DNA from: Gnetum montanum
Taxonomy: Eukaryota; Streptophyta; Gnetopsida; Gnetales; Gnetaceae
NCBI GenBank assembly: GCA_015680685.1
Contig: MNCI01014774.1
Location: forward strand, 617,431 to 681,430
Reading direction: 5' to 3'
DNA length: 64,000 nt
Shown: positions 34,001-46,010 of the stretch, piece after piece
How the letters are laid out: the number at the start of each line of letters is the position of its first letter
How positions within the stretch are numbered: position 1 is the stretch's first letter
The notes under the pieces: generated by a model
Told to the model about the DNA's origin: nothing
Seen by the model: only the letters and a program-made list of their open reading frames with translations
Database searches by the model: none
Position numbers and translations under genes: made by a program

Positions 34001-34830
34001 ATGTTGAAGTCACAAATAATTGATGTGATGTTAGGGTTTCAATGTGACATACTACTAAGAGTTGACAAAGGAAAATGAAGCAACTATGTTGGGGTTAGCA
34101 TTTCAATGTGATGTGAATGTCTCAATGTGATACATTAGGAATACTTTAGAAAAAATGTAGAAAATAGTATAAAATAAGGATATATATAGGAAGAAAATCC
34201 TAGAAACAATGTTAGTTTTATGGAGGTTCCTTTTTTAATGCTAGAAAGATGTTGGGATAGGGATTATTGTAATCTGAGATCTAACACAACTTAACAAAAA
34301 ACTAAGTCAGGGTGTCTCATGGCCATCAAATGGTCTAGGAAAACTAATTGCTTGATTAATCTCTCTTAAATTAAAAGGGGACTTGCAAGTTATTAGAAAA
34401 ATCTAACAACTTAAGCCAGATGTTTTCATTAAATATTAGTGGATATTAAGTAGGAAAAGAAATGTACATACATGTAGTAGCTAAGAAGAATAAAAATTTA
34501 TGATGTGTAGAAAACACATACAATCCATAGCAAAATTAGATAGAGCATTGTACATCATTGAAAAATAGCATGCATGTGGTTGTAGTAAAATGATTAAAGA
34601 TAGAACATGCAATGAAATAGATTTTGAAAAGATAAATCTAAAAGGAAATAACTAAAAATAGATCTAAAATGAATATTGATAAAAATGAAAACAAAAAATT
34701 GAAAAGGGAAAATCCAAATTATAATAGGAATTAGAGAATGAGAACCTATTGGAAACATTCTAGGAGACTTACCAGGATTAGAGGTATCTAACGAGGAGCT
34801 TTGTTATTCCATTTTTTTGATGCGTGCACT
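34001..34830 (-). other. 5' untranslated leader of the Tat element
   Basis: AT-rich with no ORF. I could not identify a primer-binding site at the LTR border (the minus strand after the LTR reads AGTGCACGCATC), so either the border or the site is decayed. Confidence 0.35.
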
Positions 34831-35671
34831 TGATACAGATATGATAAGAATAATTGTAGATTTAGTAGTTGACTGAGAAAAGGGATGGATTAGATTGGTG
34901 TATTAAATTTAATATAAGAAATTCTCCATGTGTTAGGGGGACAACACAAAGAGAATATAAATGCATAAACTAGGGAAAGGGAATGAAATTAGAGAAGTTG
35001 ATCTTTTAGTAAGTGAGCAGTTATTCTTAAGAGGTAAGATCTTTAGAAAAGATTTCCAAATTGCTAATAAGACAAAAGCCAACTGCACTTAAGAGCAAAG
35101 ATAGTTAAGAAGTTAGGAAAGAGTGCTTGCTAAAAGTTTCAAAAGCCAATTGAAGTTGCTAATCAACCCCTTTTTATTTAAGGGTATTCTCCTACTTATA
35201 AGTTAAAAATACCTTGTAGATCATGAAAGAACAACATATTAGAACCCATGGAATCTTTCGGAAGGTTCTAGATAAAAGAACTAACATGTAGATAGTTATT
35301 GTAATAATTAGTGTTATATGTCAAATGCAAGATTGATACTAGATGTTAAAAAGCTAATTTGTTGCAAAAGCAAAATTTTATGTTGGATGTCAAAAGCAAG
35401 ATTAATATTGGATGTCAAAAAGTTGAAGGTAAAATTGACGTTGGAGTTAATGCCAGATTTCGAAACTAGAAGCCATAGATAAAGAATCAAAATGATGCTA
35501 TTGATAATGCAAGATGTTGCTTCTAGTAAGTTGAAGATGGAGATCTAGAAACAAAATTGTAGATGATGTAGGATGCAGGATCTGAACTACTAAAGATGGC
35601 TTTAAGCTAAAAGATCATAGAATGTACCCAGGACTCTAACTCATGCTAAAAAAGCCAAAATCGGTAAAACA
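34831..35671 (-). repeat. 5' LTR of the Tat element
   Basis: Pairs with 5801-6610. Plus-strand ends are TGATACAG and TAAAACA. Shares GTTGACTGAG, AAGATTTTCAAA/AAGATTTCCAAA and the U3 array of ATTGATACTAGATG / ATTAATATTGGATG words at 35290-35460. An insertion of about 40 bp near 34910-34950 is absent from the other LTR. Confidence 0.8.
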
Positions 35672-36409
35672 CTTCAATTCCTTCATTCTAACTTTCATGA
35701 TCTTAGTTTCTTTAGTTTTTTCCCATCTTAATTCATTTTTTGGTCTTAGTTTCCTAGTTTTATCTAATCTTCCTTGTCATATCCAATTTTCTTCCATCAA
35801 GTAGTTTTTTTTTTTAATTTTATCATTCTTGCTCACATAATCTTAGTTTGTTAATTTCCTATAATTTTTCTCATCCCATCCAATTTTTTTTATTAATTGA
35901 TGTTCTTCCATTACATCTATGACCTTTGTTTTTCCTTATATGATTTTTAGAGAAATATAATAATGTCCCAAGTGTAACTTGAACTAGCAACCTCTTAGTT
36001 AAAAAGATAATGAGCTAATCATTTGGGTCACATTATTAATCTAAAATAGTTTTATATTTGATATCCTTTTCTAAGAAGCATAATATATTAATTTTTTACC
36101 TTTTAAATATTTTAGAAAGCTTAATTTGGAAATTTAACAAAATAATAAACATGCATATGTTTTAGAAGATTATGTTTATTTATGTAATATAAAAACTTTA
36201 TGATGAAAAAAATAAAAAAATATTTAAATATTAAATCAACCATCCATTTATTAGGTGGTTTTAGAATAATTTATGCACAAAAATTCTCGTATGCAAATAA
36301 GTTAAATGAAAATTAAGAAACCAAGTTGATGTACTTAAGAAAACAAATTTATTTTGGTAGATAACTTAAATTTTAGAGAAAAATATAACATAATGCTAGA
36401 TCTACATTA
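35672..36409. other. Anonymous AT-rich DNA
   Basis: Mostly T-rich then A-rich sequence without ORFs, holding only the tRNA-like remnant at 35967-36027. Possibly part of a decayed LTR (see 38019). Confidence 0.4.
35967..36027 (-). repeat. tRNA-related remnant (SINE head or tRNA pseudogene)
   Basis: The minus strand begins CCCAAATG and ends CACTTGGG, which pair as an acceptor-like stem (7 of 8). Inside are TTAGCTCA (A-box-like), CTTTTTAACTAAGAGGTTGC (Lys-like anticodon region) and AGTTCAAGT (decayed B box, consensus GGTTCGANTC). At 61 nt it is short for a tRNA; part of the D arm is missing, so it is not functional. Confidence 0.45.
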
Positions 36410-36844
36410 CTTAGTGTTGATGCATAAATTTTGGTCATGCCAACACCGGAAACACTCGTTTGAGGAGACTATAGCCTAGGGCACGTCCTGTATGGGTACG
36501 GAAACCTAGGAATAGTCCCAGCTGGAAAGAGCCATGTGACCAAGTGATAGATAGATAAAGAGATAAAACATGAAAAAGATTAAAGGAGAAAGAAATAGGA
36601 ACCACTGACAGGATGCATGGTTGTGTCGCCACAAGAATCATGTGTAGTTGCGATCAAACATCACCAATGCGCTGCGAACCGCCAATTGCATAAACATCAT
36701 GCACAAATCCATCGTCCACCACATGCCATTTGCTGAAATAAAAGAAGATAGAGAGAAGATCCACCGACAGGATGCATGGTTGTGTTGCCGCAAGAATCAT
36801 GTGTAGTTGTGATCAAACATCACCAATGCCCTGCGAACTGCCAA

Positions 36845-37115
36845 CTGTTGTTGCTGCAACATTGCCAACAACCCAGAGAAAGAGGAGGTTCAGTCCATGG
36901 CTTCACGGCCCTAGCCTCACTGGCCTAGGGCTTCCTGGCCTCACTTCTCCTCCTCACTTCTCCTTCACCTTGATGGCTTTTTATAGCCAATTTTAGGGTT
37001 AGGGTAACCCATCTTTTTTTTTCTAATTTTATTTTTAATTTTTTTTATTTTTTATTTTTTTTATTCTTCTTTCTTTTTTTTAAAAAAAAAACAAAGGCCC
37101 CATGCCAAGCATGGA
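36845..37115 (-). promoter_or_regulatory. Block B1: TATA, telomere-like motif, A/T tracts and hairpin
   Basis: Minus-strand order: hairpin CCATGC-TTG-GCATGG (37100-37114), poly-A/T tracts, AACCCTAAAA telomere-like motif (36991-37004), palindromic TATA element GGCTATAAAAAGCC (36975-36988), then C/T-rich sequence leading into A units. B2 (37691-37946) repeats this almost exactly, with the TATA element at 37805-37818. Promoter role inferred. Confidence 0.4.
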
Positions 37116-37134
37116 GAGAGAAAAAGGAACCACC

Positions 37135-37690
37135 GACAGGATGCATGGTTGTGTCGTAACAAGAATCATGTGTAGTTGCGATCAAACATCACCAATGCCC
37201 TACGGACTGCCAACTACATAAACATCATGCACAAATCCACCGTCCACCACATGCCATTTGCTGAAAGAAAAGAAGATAGAGAGAAGATCCACGATAGGAT
37301 GCATGGTTGTGTTGCCGTAAGAATTATGTGTAGTTGCGATCAAACATCACCAATGCCCTGCGGACCGCCAACTGCATAAACATCATGCACAAGTCCACCG
37401 TCCACCACATGCCATTTGTTGAAATAAAAGAAGATAGAGAGAAGATCCACCGACAGGATGCATGGTTGTGTTGCTGCAAGAATCATGTGTAGTTGCGATC
37501 AAACATCACCAATGCCCTGCGAACTGCCAACTGCATAAACATCATGCACAAATCCACCGTCTACCACATGTCATTTGCTGAAATAAAAGAAGATAGAGAG
37601 AAGATCCACCGACAGGATGCATGGTTGTGTTGCCGCAAGAATCATGTGTAGTTGTGATCAAACATCACCAATGCCCTATGAACTACCAAC
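37135..37690. repeat. Main run of 158-159 bp A repeats
   Basis: Three and a half units, each starting GACAGGATGCATGG and ending near AGAGAAGATCCAC. Differences between units are few (CGCC/CGTAA, GCAAC/GCCGT). Short ORFs read MHGCVAARIMC in several units, but this is probably only because the DNA is repeated. Confidence 0.8.
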
Positions 37691-38018
37691 CGTTGTTGCT
37701 GCACACACTGCCAACCACCCAGAGAAAGAGGAGGTTCAGTCCATGGCTTCACGGCCCTGGCCTCACTTCTCCTCCTCTCCTCCTCTCTTCTCCTTCACCT
37801 TGATGGCTTTTTATAGCCAATTTTAGGGTTAGGGTAACCCATCTTTTTTTTTCTAATTTTATTTTTAATTTTTTTTATTTTTAATTTTTTTTATTCTTCT
37901 TTTTTTTTTTAAAAAAAAAACAAAGGCCCCATGCCAAGCATGGGCGTGTTGGTACCAACACTTAGAAATATTACTTAAAAGAGAAAAATTTATAATAATT
38001 TCTATTTCTTACCTTTGA

Positions 38019-38034
38019 ATATTTGGTATTAGAG
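38019..38034 (+). other. Possible decayed initiator-Met primer-binding site
   Basis: TTTGGTATTAGAGTTTC resembles the copia-type site TGGTATCAGAGC with C-to-T changes. If real, the flanking 35672-38018 would be a decayed LTR invaded by the array. I found no matching second LTR or copia gag, so this is tentative. Confidence 0.25.
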
Positions 38035-40010
38035 TTTCTTTAGCAACATTTAAAAGTTGTAAAATTTGTATCATTTGCAAAAGCACTCTTACTGGTGACT
38101 TTACATCAATTATTGAGACTAGTAATGAATGAAGATCAGAGTGTAAGCATTAATTCCAAATCATTATGGATACTTAACTTTGTTGTCTAGAAATATATTT
38201 GGTTATTTATAGCTAGGAAATGATATTTTTTTGAGGATCCTAAGCTAGGAAAACTTGATAGCTAAGTGAAATGTACTTAGGATAACATCATTGAGGGAAT
38301 ACCTAAATTGAACATGAAATAAAGATCATTGGAAAGATTTGGCCACTGGATTGCTTAATTAGCCTAAGTGTATAATAATAAATAATAAGGTAATCAAATT
38401 TCATAAGGATTATCTAAAGGATTATTATATTCAAATGATAGGCATGGGAAAATTGTTCTTTTGTAAATATAAAAGAAGAGATAAAACACAATCCTATGAG
38501 CCTACCAATATCATTAACCAAGATTTCTCAATACATAATGAGGTACTTCACATTAAGCTTAAAAATCCCTATTTTATCTAGTTTCTACTTTGGGTTGCTT
38601 GGTACCTTTTATCTTGATGATGTAGAGAGTTATTTTTGTTTCTCCTTATTCTTAGGGAAGGAGCTTTGAAGGGAACTGATGCATGCTGTGCAATCTTGGG
38701 TTTTTATGATGTTGTTGGGAAATTGTTTCATTGTAACCTCAAAGACAACACCTTTATAAACTAAATGGTTTATGGCTAACTTGTACTTGTAAACATTATT
38801 AGGAATGCTGTAACCCTTGATAAATCAATAATAATGAAATGAAGGGGTACACTTTGCTAATAGAATATGAACTTGGTCGACTGCTTATGATTTAGAAATG
38901 ATAGAAAATCAATGAAAGATAAGAAATTCAATAAATGAATGCATGACAATAATACTGATTTAAATACATAAGAAAATAATAATTATAAGTAACGCAACAA
39001 CTAACACATGAGAAGGTTATAGGATTTCTTTTTTCAAAGAATAAAAAATACTTTATTCCTTGAATAAAAGATGATCCTTTATATGGAAGGTTAAATAACA
39101 AGTTGAATATAATGCAAAAGTAAGAGAAATATTTAAGGGGATTTGAAGATTTAGATTGGAATTTAGCCTCAATTATTAGAACAAAATAGAGTATAAGAGA
39201 TAGGTTTTAATATCTTGTAGTTGGTAGAATTAATGGATAACTTGCCACTAAACTTGGAGGCATAAATGAAGACCTAAAGATGTTCTTTCTTGAAAACATT
39301 GGATTAGTGATTTAGTGGCTAATGTTGGTATTAACAAGAATGTCAACATCAATGACAAGAATAAAATAACTTCATGTGAGTTAGCATGGATACTAAGGAG
39401 GACTTGATAGAGCATTGGAAAAGTTACCAATGACTAGAAAGCTCTCACTAATGATGATGGTGATACTTTTTCTTACTTTGAAACTTAAGAAATGGCTTTG
39501 AATCTTGAATTTTTAGCCTATTTTAAGTATTTGATCTTAGTATTTATAGACCTTGAGAAGCTCAGAAATCTCAAGATTTGAAAATAAAAACTCAGAGTTT
39601 GAGTGCACTTACCTCAAAGTTTCCAAAATGGTGTTGATGGTGACGTTGATGCTCATACTAACATCAATGTCACCCAAGCATCATCTAGTCTTTAGATGTT
39701 GATTTCAATCCTTTGAAGTTGATGATGATGTTGGAGCTAATATTGGCCATTCTCAAGAACATCAAGAAAAGACATCAAAGATTTTGTAGTTTGAAGTGAT
39801 TCCAAAGAGTAGGATTTTAATGGATACCTTGTTGATGATGTTGACACTGGCATTATCATTAATAAGAATCTTACTTGCAAGGAACTTGATGAAATCTCCT
39901 AATTCAACTAGACATTTGTGTGGAACTGTAAGTATGTATTAATCCTCTTGTAGTCAAAGCAAAGTAGAAGGACTTGAAAGAGAAGACACTAAGATTATTG
40001 GCTGTAACAC
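38035..40010. other. Anonymous AT-rich stretch
   Basis: No credible ORF on either strand. Between 39310 and 39880 words such as AATGTTGG, GTTGATGATG, and CAACATCAAT recur in both orientations, resembling the U3 word set of the Tat LTRs (6240-6400), so part may be a decayed LTR of a relative. Confidence 0.35.
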
Positions 40011-42170
40011 CTCTATTTATTATTTATAAATGAAACAGCACCAAATTTGCATGTTATAACTTGTGTAACCTCATGCCATGAAACCTGAGGCTAAACTTCA
40101 TTATAAATGTGAAGATTGTAACCCATAAGAGGCAATCTCAAATATTTCATACTTTTGAAATAACTCAAAGGTGGCCAAATCCTCATTTCTGAAGTGAAAA
40201 GAATCACATAGTATTAATATTTGGGCTTGTGGTGGAGGGGGTGTGGGGGGTGCGGGCCAAGGAGGGGAGAGGGGGGAGGGGAAGGGATGTGTGTGTGTGA
40301 GGTTACAAATGCCTTTTGGGATGCCAAAAATGGCAATTTGATGGGTTTTATGTGGGGTATACACTTTTCTATGCTAGAAATACTAGTAGGGGATAAATCT
40401 CATCTACCCCTAGCATGGAGGGGTTGGGGTCTCCTACTCTTTGTGTAGAGGCATGAAAACTAGTGTGGAGGGGTGTAGGAGGCCGAATCTCACCTAACCC
40501 TAGTGTAGAAGGGGGTTTATACTTAACATGAAAGGGTTTGACCTTCACCCTTAGTGTTGATATTCATGCTTTCTAACCTTGACAACTCCTCCCTAGCATA
40601 GAAGGAACATGACCAAGATTTTGACGTTACATCAACTCCAGCAAGAACCTTACAATGTTAGTGTGGAAGGTTGAAGACCCAGCATGGAAGATGCAACCTA
40701 TTACTATTTTTGGTAAATGGAATGGCCATGGGGGTATGATACTTTCTATATATGGTAACCCCCTAGATTTTTGGCACCTACCCCCTTAGACGTGATAGAA
40801 ATTTATAGCAATTTGTAGCCCAATCTATTATTCAATTGCAATAAATTTGTAGTCTATTTCATTGCAAAAAACTATAAAAACCAAACCCCCACACCATTTT
40901 AAGATTTCACGCTAGTAGCATTTTGAGCATTTTGGCATTTTGGACATTCAAGAGCTCTTGGCACCCAACAAGAATGTAGCTTCTTGGAGCCCTCTAGCAT
41001 AGAACAATTGTAGCCTTGTTACCCCTATTACCCCCTAGGATTGTGAGCCTTGGGTGTCAATGCTGCCCCCTTGGGATCCCCAAATCCCAACATGGAACAT
41101 TTTGGCAACCTAAATCCTTCACGTTTCTCAACCCTAGCAGTGACCAACATTGTAGATTTTGAATAGTAGTGGAGGAGGTTCAATAACACTAGGAGTGGCT
41201 AAGCATCTGGATGGTGAAGTGGATTCTGTTGGCTTCAACAAACTTGGAACCCCCACCCAAGTGAGTCCCTTTTGCTCTCCTATGGGCACTTTTGTACAAA
41301 TTTTTGAACTCATTCTTTATTCATTCAATAAAGTTTATAGTTTCATTTTGTGTGCAATTTGTATTTCTTTTGAGCTTTCAAATCTACAATTTTTTACATG
41401 TTTTTACAACATTGTTTTGCATCCCCTATGTCCTTGGGTGCTCTACCAAACCATCCAGGGCATCCTAAATCCCATTTTTTCTTATAGGCTTTGGGGATTC
41501 AAGGTCAAGGCTTTTCATGGCTAAGAATCCTTGGCTTTCCAATAGTTAAGATTTTCTATCGCTATAGTTTCTTGGCTCTAGAAGTAGGGCCTCCACCCAA
41601 TTTTTGCATTAAAATCTATTCTTCTCATAGCCAATATTGATTTGCAAGTTGCAATTCTTGTTTTTTTTAAAGAAAAAACCTTCAGTTTTCAACCAAGATC
41701 AACATTGTAACCCACCACCCTCTACCCCACAAAACTAGTGTGGGTGTTATAAGCATTTGGGTGTTGAAATTTTCACAGAAGTTGCTATGAAATCCCAAGG
41801 CCAGTGTTGGTTTTTAGGTCCATTTCCATCCCCCTCTTACTACCACATTTTCCCAAGGATGCCAGAATTGGTGGTCTAAATAACCAAACCCTTGTCCCCT
41901 TCTTCCTTGTTGTGAAATTTCATAGCTTGCCAACATTGCTTTTTGGAAAGTCCTAGGTTTTCATTTTGGTTGTCAAACTTTTCTTGCTTCACCAATGTTG
42001 GAATAGGAAGTTGTAAGATCCCTCCATCTTACCATCCTCTTTTCCCCCTACCACACTTGGCATAGAGATAGCTAGGAAGCTAGCATGGATGAAGTTTTTT
42101 ACTACCTTTTCACGTTTCTGTTTTTGGTAAAGGGGTATACGCCCCTTATCCCCTACTTACTATTTATAGT
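40011..42170 (+). repeat. Probable 5' LTR and leader of element C
   Basis: Contains a TATA box (CTATAAAAACC near 40870), a G-rich tract (40221-40288) in the presumed U3, and an AATAAA near 41328 (TTCAATAAAG). The right border and the primer site were not resolved. The start is chosen from the TG dinucleotide in TGTAACACC, without a target duplicate to confirm it. Confidence 0.35.
40221..40288 (+). other. G-rich tract with quadruplex potential
   Basis: Eight or more G runs of three to six bases within 68 bp (GGAGGGGG, GGGGGG, GCGGG, GGAGGGG, GGGGGGAGGGG), followed by a GT repeat. It stands out sharply in an AT-rich region. Confidence 0.7.
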
Positions 42171-42288
42171 AAGTACTTAATTTTCAGTTGTTTTTGCTTC
42201 TTTTAAAAATTTTTGAATTCCACCTATTGGAATTTACCTCTATTTTCACCTTTTATAGTCTACCTCAAGTCATTTTCAATGTAATAGC

Positions 42289-44460
42289 CATGCCTCTCCC
42301 ACAATCAACCAAGTTACCTTAGAACTATACTAACAATGGATTTGATCAACAATACGTGAGGGTCTATGACCCCAAATACCCTACCATGATTGAATGTAGA
42401 TAGTCCCTAAGATGTAGGGGGAAAAGTCCTAGGTTCTTAGTAATAAATGAAGAGCATCATAACTTCATTTGCATCAAGATCCAAGCTAGCATGATGATCC
42501 CACAAGCAGAAGTAGAAGCCAAGAGGGAATTTGAGCTCATCCATCCCAATGAGAAGGAGTATATTCCTTTTTCCTATGACTAAATACTCCTTAATGACAT
42601 CTACACTAGCATGTTAGCCATCCTTATTAAGGTTGATGAAGATAAGAGAAAGGCTACCTTCAATGGGCAACCAAAGGAAGAAGATGAATTTAGGGTAGAT
42701 TCTACGCTTGAGAACCTTTTGGGGGAACTCTTCCAACAAGGGACACCCAATAACATGATGTCCACCTTTATCTCCTTTACCTTTTCCTTTGGGAATGCCT
42801 CACCACCTTTGTCCCCATCATACCTGACCATGTTCAGGTCCATGCTAGCCATCGTTGTGAACCAAGCACAATTAGTGCAGTAGCCAACCACTTTCCATTT
42901 CTCCATGCCACTTGCCACCCAACTTAGGTTAGTACAACTGACGTTAGTAGTAGTTACTACCACTAACCCATTGATTAGTCAGGTGAGGCCAACAATCAGA
43001 CCTCAAGCAGCCTAGGGGTCACATACCCCCTTCATTCCATTTATGCCTTAGATACTAGCAGAAACATTTTTCTCCTTGTTTCACCCACAAACTATAGTCA
43101 TGACACAACCTCTCCCCTCTATCTTACAATCAAGAGTGATGCCACAAACCTCATAACAAACATCCTAACCATTTTTGAAAACCCCACAACCAATAGGGGC
43201 ACCACAGGGCTTGGATCAAGCCTTCTAGATGATCCAGGACCTAATGAAGAAGTTGAAGAGCCTCAAGGCCTCTACTTCCCAAAGTGTCAAGATCATGGAT
43301 TTTTACCAAGATGATCCCATCAATCTTATGATTCCACCCTTGACACTTTCTCCTAGTGTCCCTATTCCCCAATTCAGCATGTATAATGGAGAAGGTGATC
43401 CCAATGCTCACCTTATAACCTTTTGATTCGAGTGCTTGCTGCTACAATCATGGCTGCACACTATAATGAGGATCTTTCCTATGTCCTTGACTGGGAAAGT
43501 GCTTGATTAGTACTATGTTCTACTTAGAGGATCCATATCCTCCCTTGAATACCTCATAGCCCAATTCATTAATTACTTCAAGTACAACTTGAAGCCTGAT
43601 ACTATGCTAGACTAACTAATGAAGGTCAAGCAGGTACGAGACCCCTTGAGCCAGTGTAGGAGTTCATCCAATGGTGGAACAGTTTGCTAAATGAGATACT
43701 AAATCCTATAGTCAAAACCCACCTTTTGGCTATATTTAGGGGGGTGATCAATGGTTTCATTAAATCCAAGATATACTATCTTGTTCCATGGACACTTAGT
43801 CAAGTGTTCTCCTAGAATAAGAACATAGAATATGTCACAGAGGCCAGTCATAAACTAGCCTACATAGCATACAAAGGTCAACACACATGAAGGGATACAG
43901 AGAAGAATAAGTAAAATAATATGGTTGTAGCAATAGGAACCAAAGAGGTAAAAACCACTAACTAGGGGCCAAGGACCAACCCACCTAAGGTCTCTATTAA
44001 TAACCAAGATAACTAGCCATCAACCTATGGGGCCACTTCATCGAAAACTATTGGATCCAACTTTGAAAGGAAGGATAGGTCCAAATATACTAGGCTACCA
44101 TTAAAACCATCTAAGCTACTAGACCAACTGTTGAAAAGTGGACGCATTCAATACAAGTAGATGACTAAAGCTTTTTAAAAGAAGCATGACAGGCTATGTG
44201 AGATAGCCAAGGATCTTACTTGAGCAACAAAGGATGATCCACAACTACCTAAATATTTTAAGTTAGAATGCTTTTTCCATTATCACCAACTTCTTTGTTG
44301 TGACACAAACTTCTACCTTATGTTGAAGGATGACTTACAAAAGATGATAGATAGGGGGGAGCTATTTTTCCATGCATCCAACCCTTTTCAAGCACAGAAC
44401 CAATCCATGTAGGTGTATAAGGATTCATTGTACACCAACAACATTGCATACATTATATTA
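42289..44460 (+). pseudogene. gag: gag of element C
   Basis: Begins MPLPQSTKLP at 42289. It continues with acidic and Pro/Gln-rich stretches, then the capsid core at 43320-43620: IPQFSMYNGEGDPNAHLITF, FPMSLTGKVLD*YYVL, LIAQFINYFKYNLKP. This matches the gypsy gag consensus (KYDGxGDPxxHL, SLxGxAxxWY, FxxxYKYN). Stops replace the expected Trp before YY and others. Near 44250-44330 a Cys/His-containing stretch may be a decayed knuckle. Confidence 0.8.
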
Positions 44461-45985
44461 ACATTCAACATAGATGACAATTGAATACTTGTGATGGAAC
44501 CATTTGTGATTTAGATACCCCCTAGTGATGAAAGGGCTTTTTTAGCTTTCACCAGCTCAAGATCCTCCTTTTTCATGAGATTACCATAACAAATGCCTCT
44601 GAGGGAACCTTTTGTCATTAGGGTGCCCTAGCCCACTATAGCCCAACTAGCCTAAACAACCAAACAATGACCTCTTGTGGTGGCTAATGCCACAACTTCA
44701 TTATCCAACACAACTAAAAATTATCAAAAATCCTCAACCAAGCATAGGAAGAAGCATAAGCAAAAGCCTAGCAACAAGAGTGACAAGAAGAGTAGGGCAC
44801 AGAAGGAAGAGGGCCTATTGAAGCCCAATTTCATATCATCTATACACATGACCTACTCTAGCCAACCCACCTCAACCAATAAACCATAGGAGGATCCCAA
44901 AATCCAAAGCCAAAAGAAAGAGTAGAGACCCCAACAGCAACAATGTAAAGCTAAAGTTTGCACTTTGGGGCACATGGAGGAAGTGAAGCATAATCGAGGT
45001 GACAAGCTCATGGCCAATGAAAAAGCTTCCTCAGTGTGATGGAACAAGTTAAATAGTCCCTGAAATAGAAAAATAAAACTTTGAGCATGTACAACCTGAT
45101 CATAACTTTTGGTATACCCCATGAAGTGCCAGTCAAGATGTTGACCTCCATCCTTCTTAGTGAGGACATTCCCACTAACAAGAAATACATCCTTGTATTG
45201 ATGGTTGATCCTTCACCAAGTGAGGAGAAGTAAATGTTGCTAGTATTTTATGATAGTGAAATCAAAGATAATCCCCAAAAATGACGAGGTAATTAGGGCT
45301 CCTCTTTTCATAACCATACGTGTATGATAATATAAGGTGCATTGGGTGCATGTAGACGGTGGGATTACAACAAATGTCATCTCAGGCACCATTTTTGAGC
45401 TATTAGGCTTGACAAAGTAGATACAACACACATCAACAACCACTCTTAAGTCCTTCAATGGATCAAGGAATGCTATCAAGGGGTCTATCTCCTTGGATTT
45501 TTTGGCAAGGGATCAATTTCTCACAACTGTGGGTTTCTTAGTGGTAGAGGAGATGCCAAGGTTTAACCTTATCCTAGAAAGATCTTGCTTTGCTCAGTTA
45601 TGAGTTATGTCCTCACCCATCCAAAAAGAGATTCACCTTTCTTAGGAGGGAGGTAAAATCATCATTCATGGTGATAATGCAGTGCCCTTGGCTATTAACA
45701 ACATGGACATTGAACAAGGGTCTAAAGTGGAATTTTAAGAAGAAATTCCCAGCCATGAAATCTAGTGCCCCGAGAGAGAACAGAAGGCTAGTAATGACAA
45801 TGATAGGTAGCAAGATGCATTATGGGATGAACTCCCTTTTAACATTTTTAGTGAAGGGGATGGAAAATACAAACTTGTGTAGTTTAGACTTGACACATTT
45901 TCTAAAATTTCAAAGATTAGGAAGAGTCTACACAAGAGAAGTACATCTTGACTCTTCAACCCCATGTCCTTATAACCATATAACG
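44461..45985 (+). pseudogene. pol: Post-gag and retropepsin region of element C
   Basis: A Lys-rich stretch (44690-44880) is followed by ITFGIPHEVPVKMLTSILLS, the block that precedes Tat proteases. The retropepsin is at about 45345-45700: WVHVDGGITTNVIS (active site DGG rather than DTG), FELLGLTK, LKSFNGSRNAIKGSI, then VEEMPRFNLILERS (place of the xLGRPW motif). A remnant continues to about 45985. The frame is broken by stops and shifts. The DGG active site is also seen in some Tat proteases. Confidence 0.7.
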
Positions 45986-46010
45986 ATATGTACTGACAGC
46001 CATGTAGTCT

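Larger units (their letters stand above)
5801..35671 (-). mobile_element. Ty3/gypsy Tat-lineage element, host of two nested insertions
   Basis: Minus-strand order: 5' LTR (34831-35671), gag remnant, retropepsin, antisense gene-like block, RT (YVDD), RNase H of the RVT_3 type, integrase, 3' tandem repeats, PPT, 3' LTR (5801-6610). Removing the nested copia-type and family A elements leaves about 13 kb, as expected for Tat/Ogre-type elements, which are unusually long. Continuity across the copia insertion is clear: the protein reads IAID at 16961 and resumes PNKVKAILDLTSP at 10298. All ORFs are broken. Confidence 0.85.
36410..37965. repeat. GC-richer compound tandem array with promoter-like blocks and hairpins
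   Basis: Markedly less AT-rich than its surroundings. It contains 158-159 bp units (A) starting at 36607, 36766, 37135, 37293, 37452 and 37611, and two copies of a 255-270 bp block (B, 36845-37115 and 37691-37946). Ends carry an imperfect inverted repeat (CTTAGTGTTG at 36410; CAACACTTAG ending 37965). A 16-bp perfect palindrome GTGTTGGTACCAACAC lies at 37946-37961. Class unknown: a MITE, TRIM or degenerate LTR pair are all possible. Confidence 0.6.
40011..46010 (+). mobile_element. Element C: Tat-like gypsy element, gag and protease part
   Basis: Plus-strand element: probable LTR from about 40011 (TGTAACACC) with TATA box and AATAAA, gag from 42289, protease to about 45700. No RT follows within the window; instead the sequence meets an antisense gene tail to tail at 46740. 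The right-hand LTR was not found and may lie beyond 64000, so the right limit of the element is unknown. Confidence 0.55.

Noticed and set aside
35967-36027. Functional tRNA-Lys gene
   Set aside because: Only 61 nt, D arm incomplete, B box decayed, and stems other than the acceptor do not pair well.
36991-37004. Interstitial telomere from a chromosome fusion
   Set aside because: Only two TTTAGGG-like units, and they are part of a duplicated block (again at 37821-37834), so they belong to the repeat.
36772-37826. Repeated ORFs beginning MHGCVAARIMCSCDQ as a Cys-rich gene family
   Set aside because: They arise because the 158-159 bp DNA repeat has an ATG and an open frame in each unit. No signal peptide, no conserved stop, and the minus strand carries the promoter-like elements.
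40101-40364. Pro-rich minus-strand ORF over the G-rich tract
   Set aside because: A composition effect of the G-rich plus strand; no other coding evidence.
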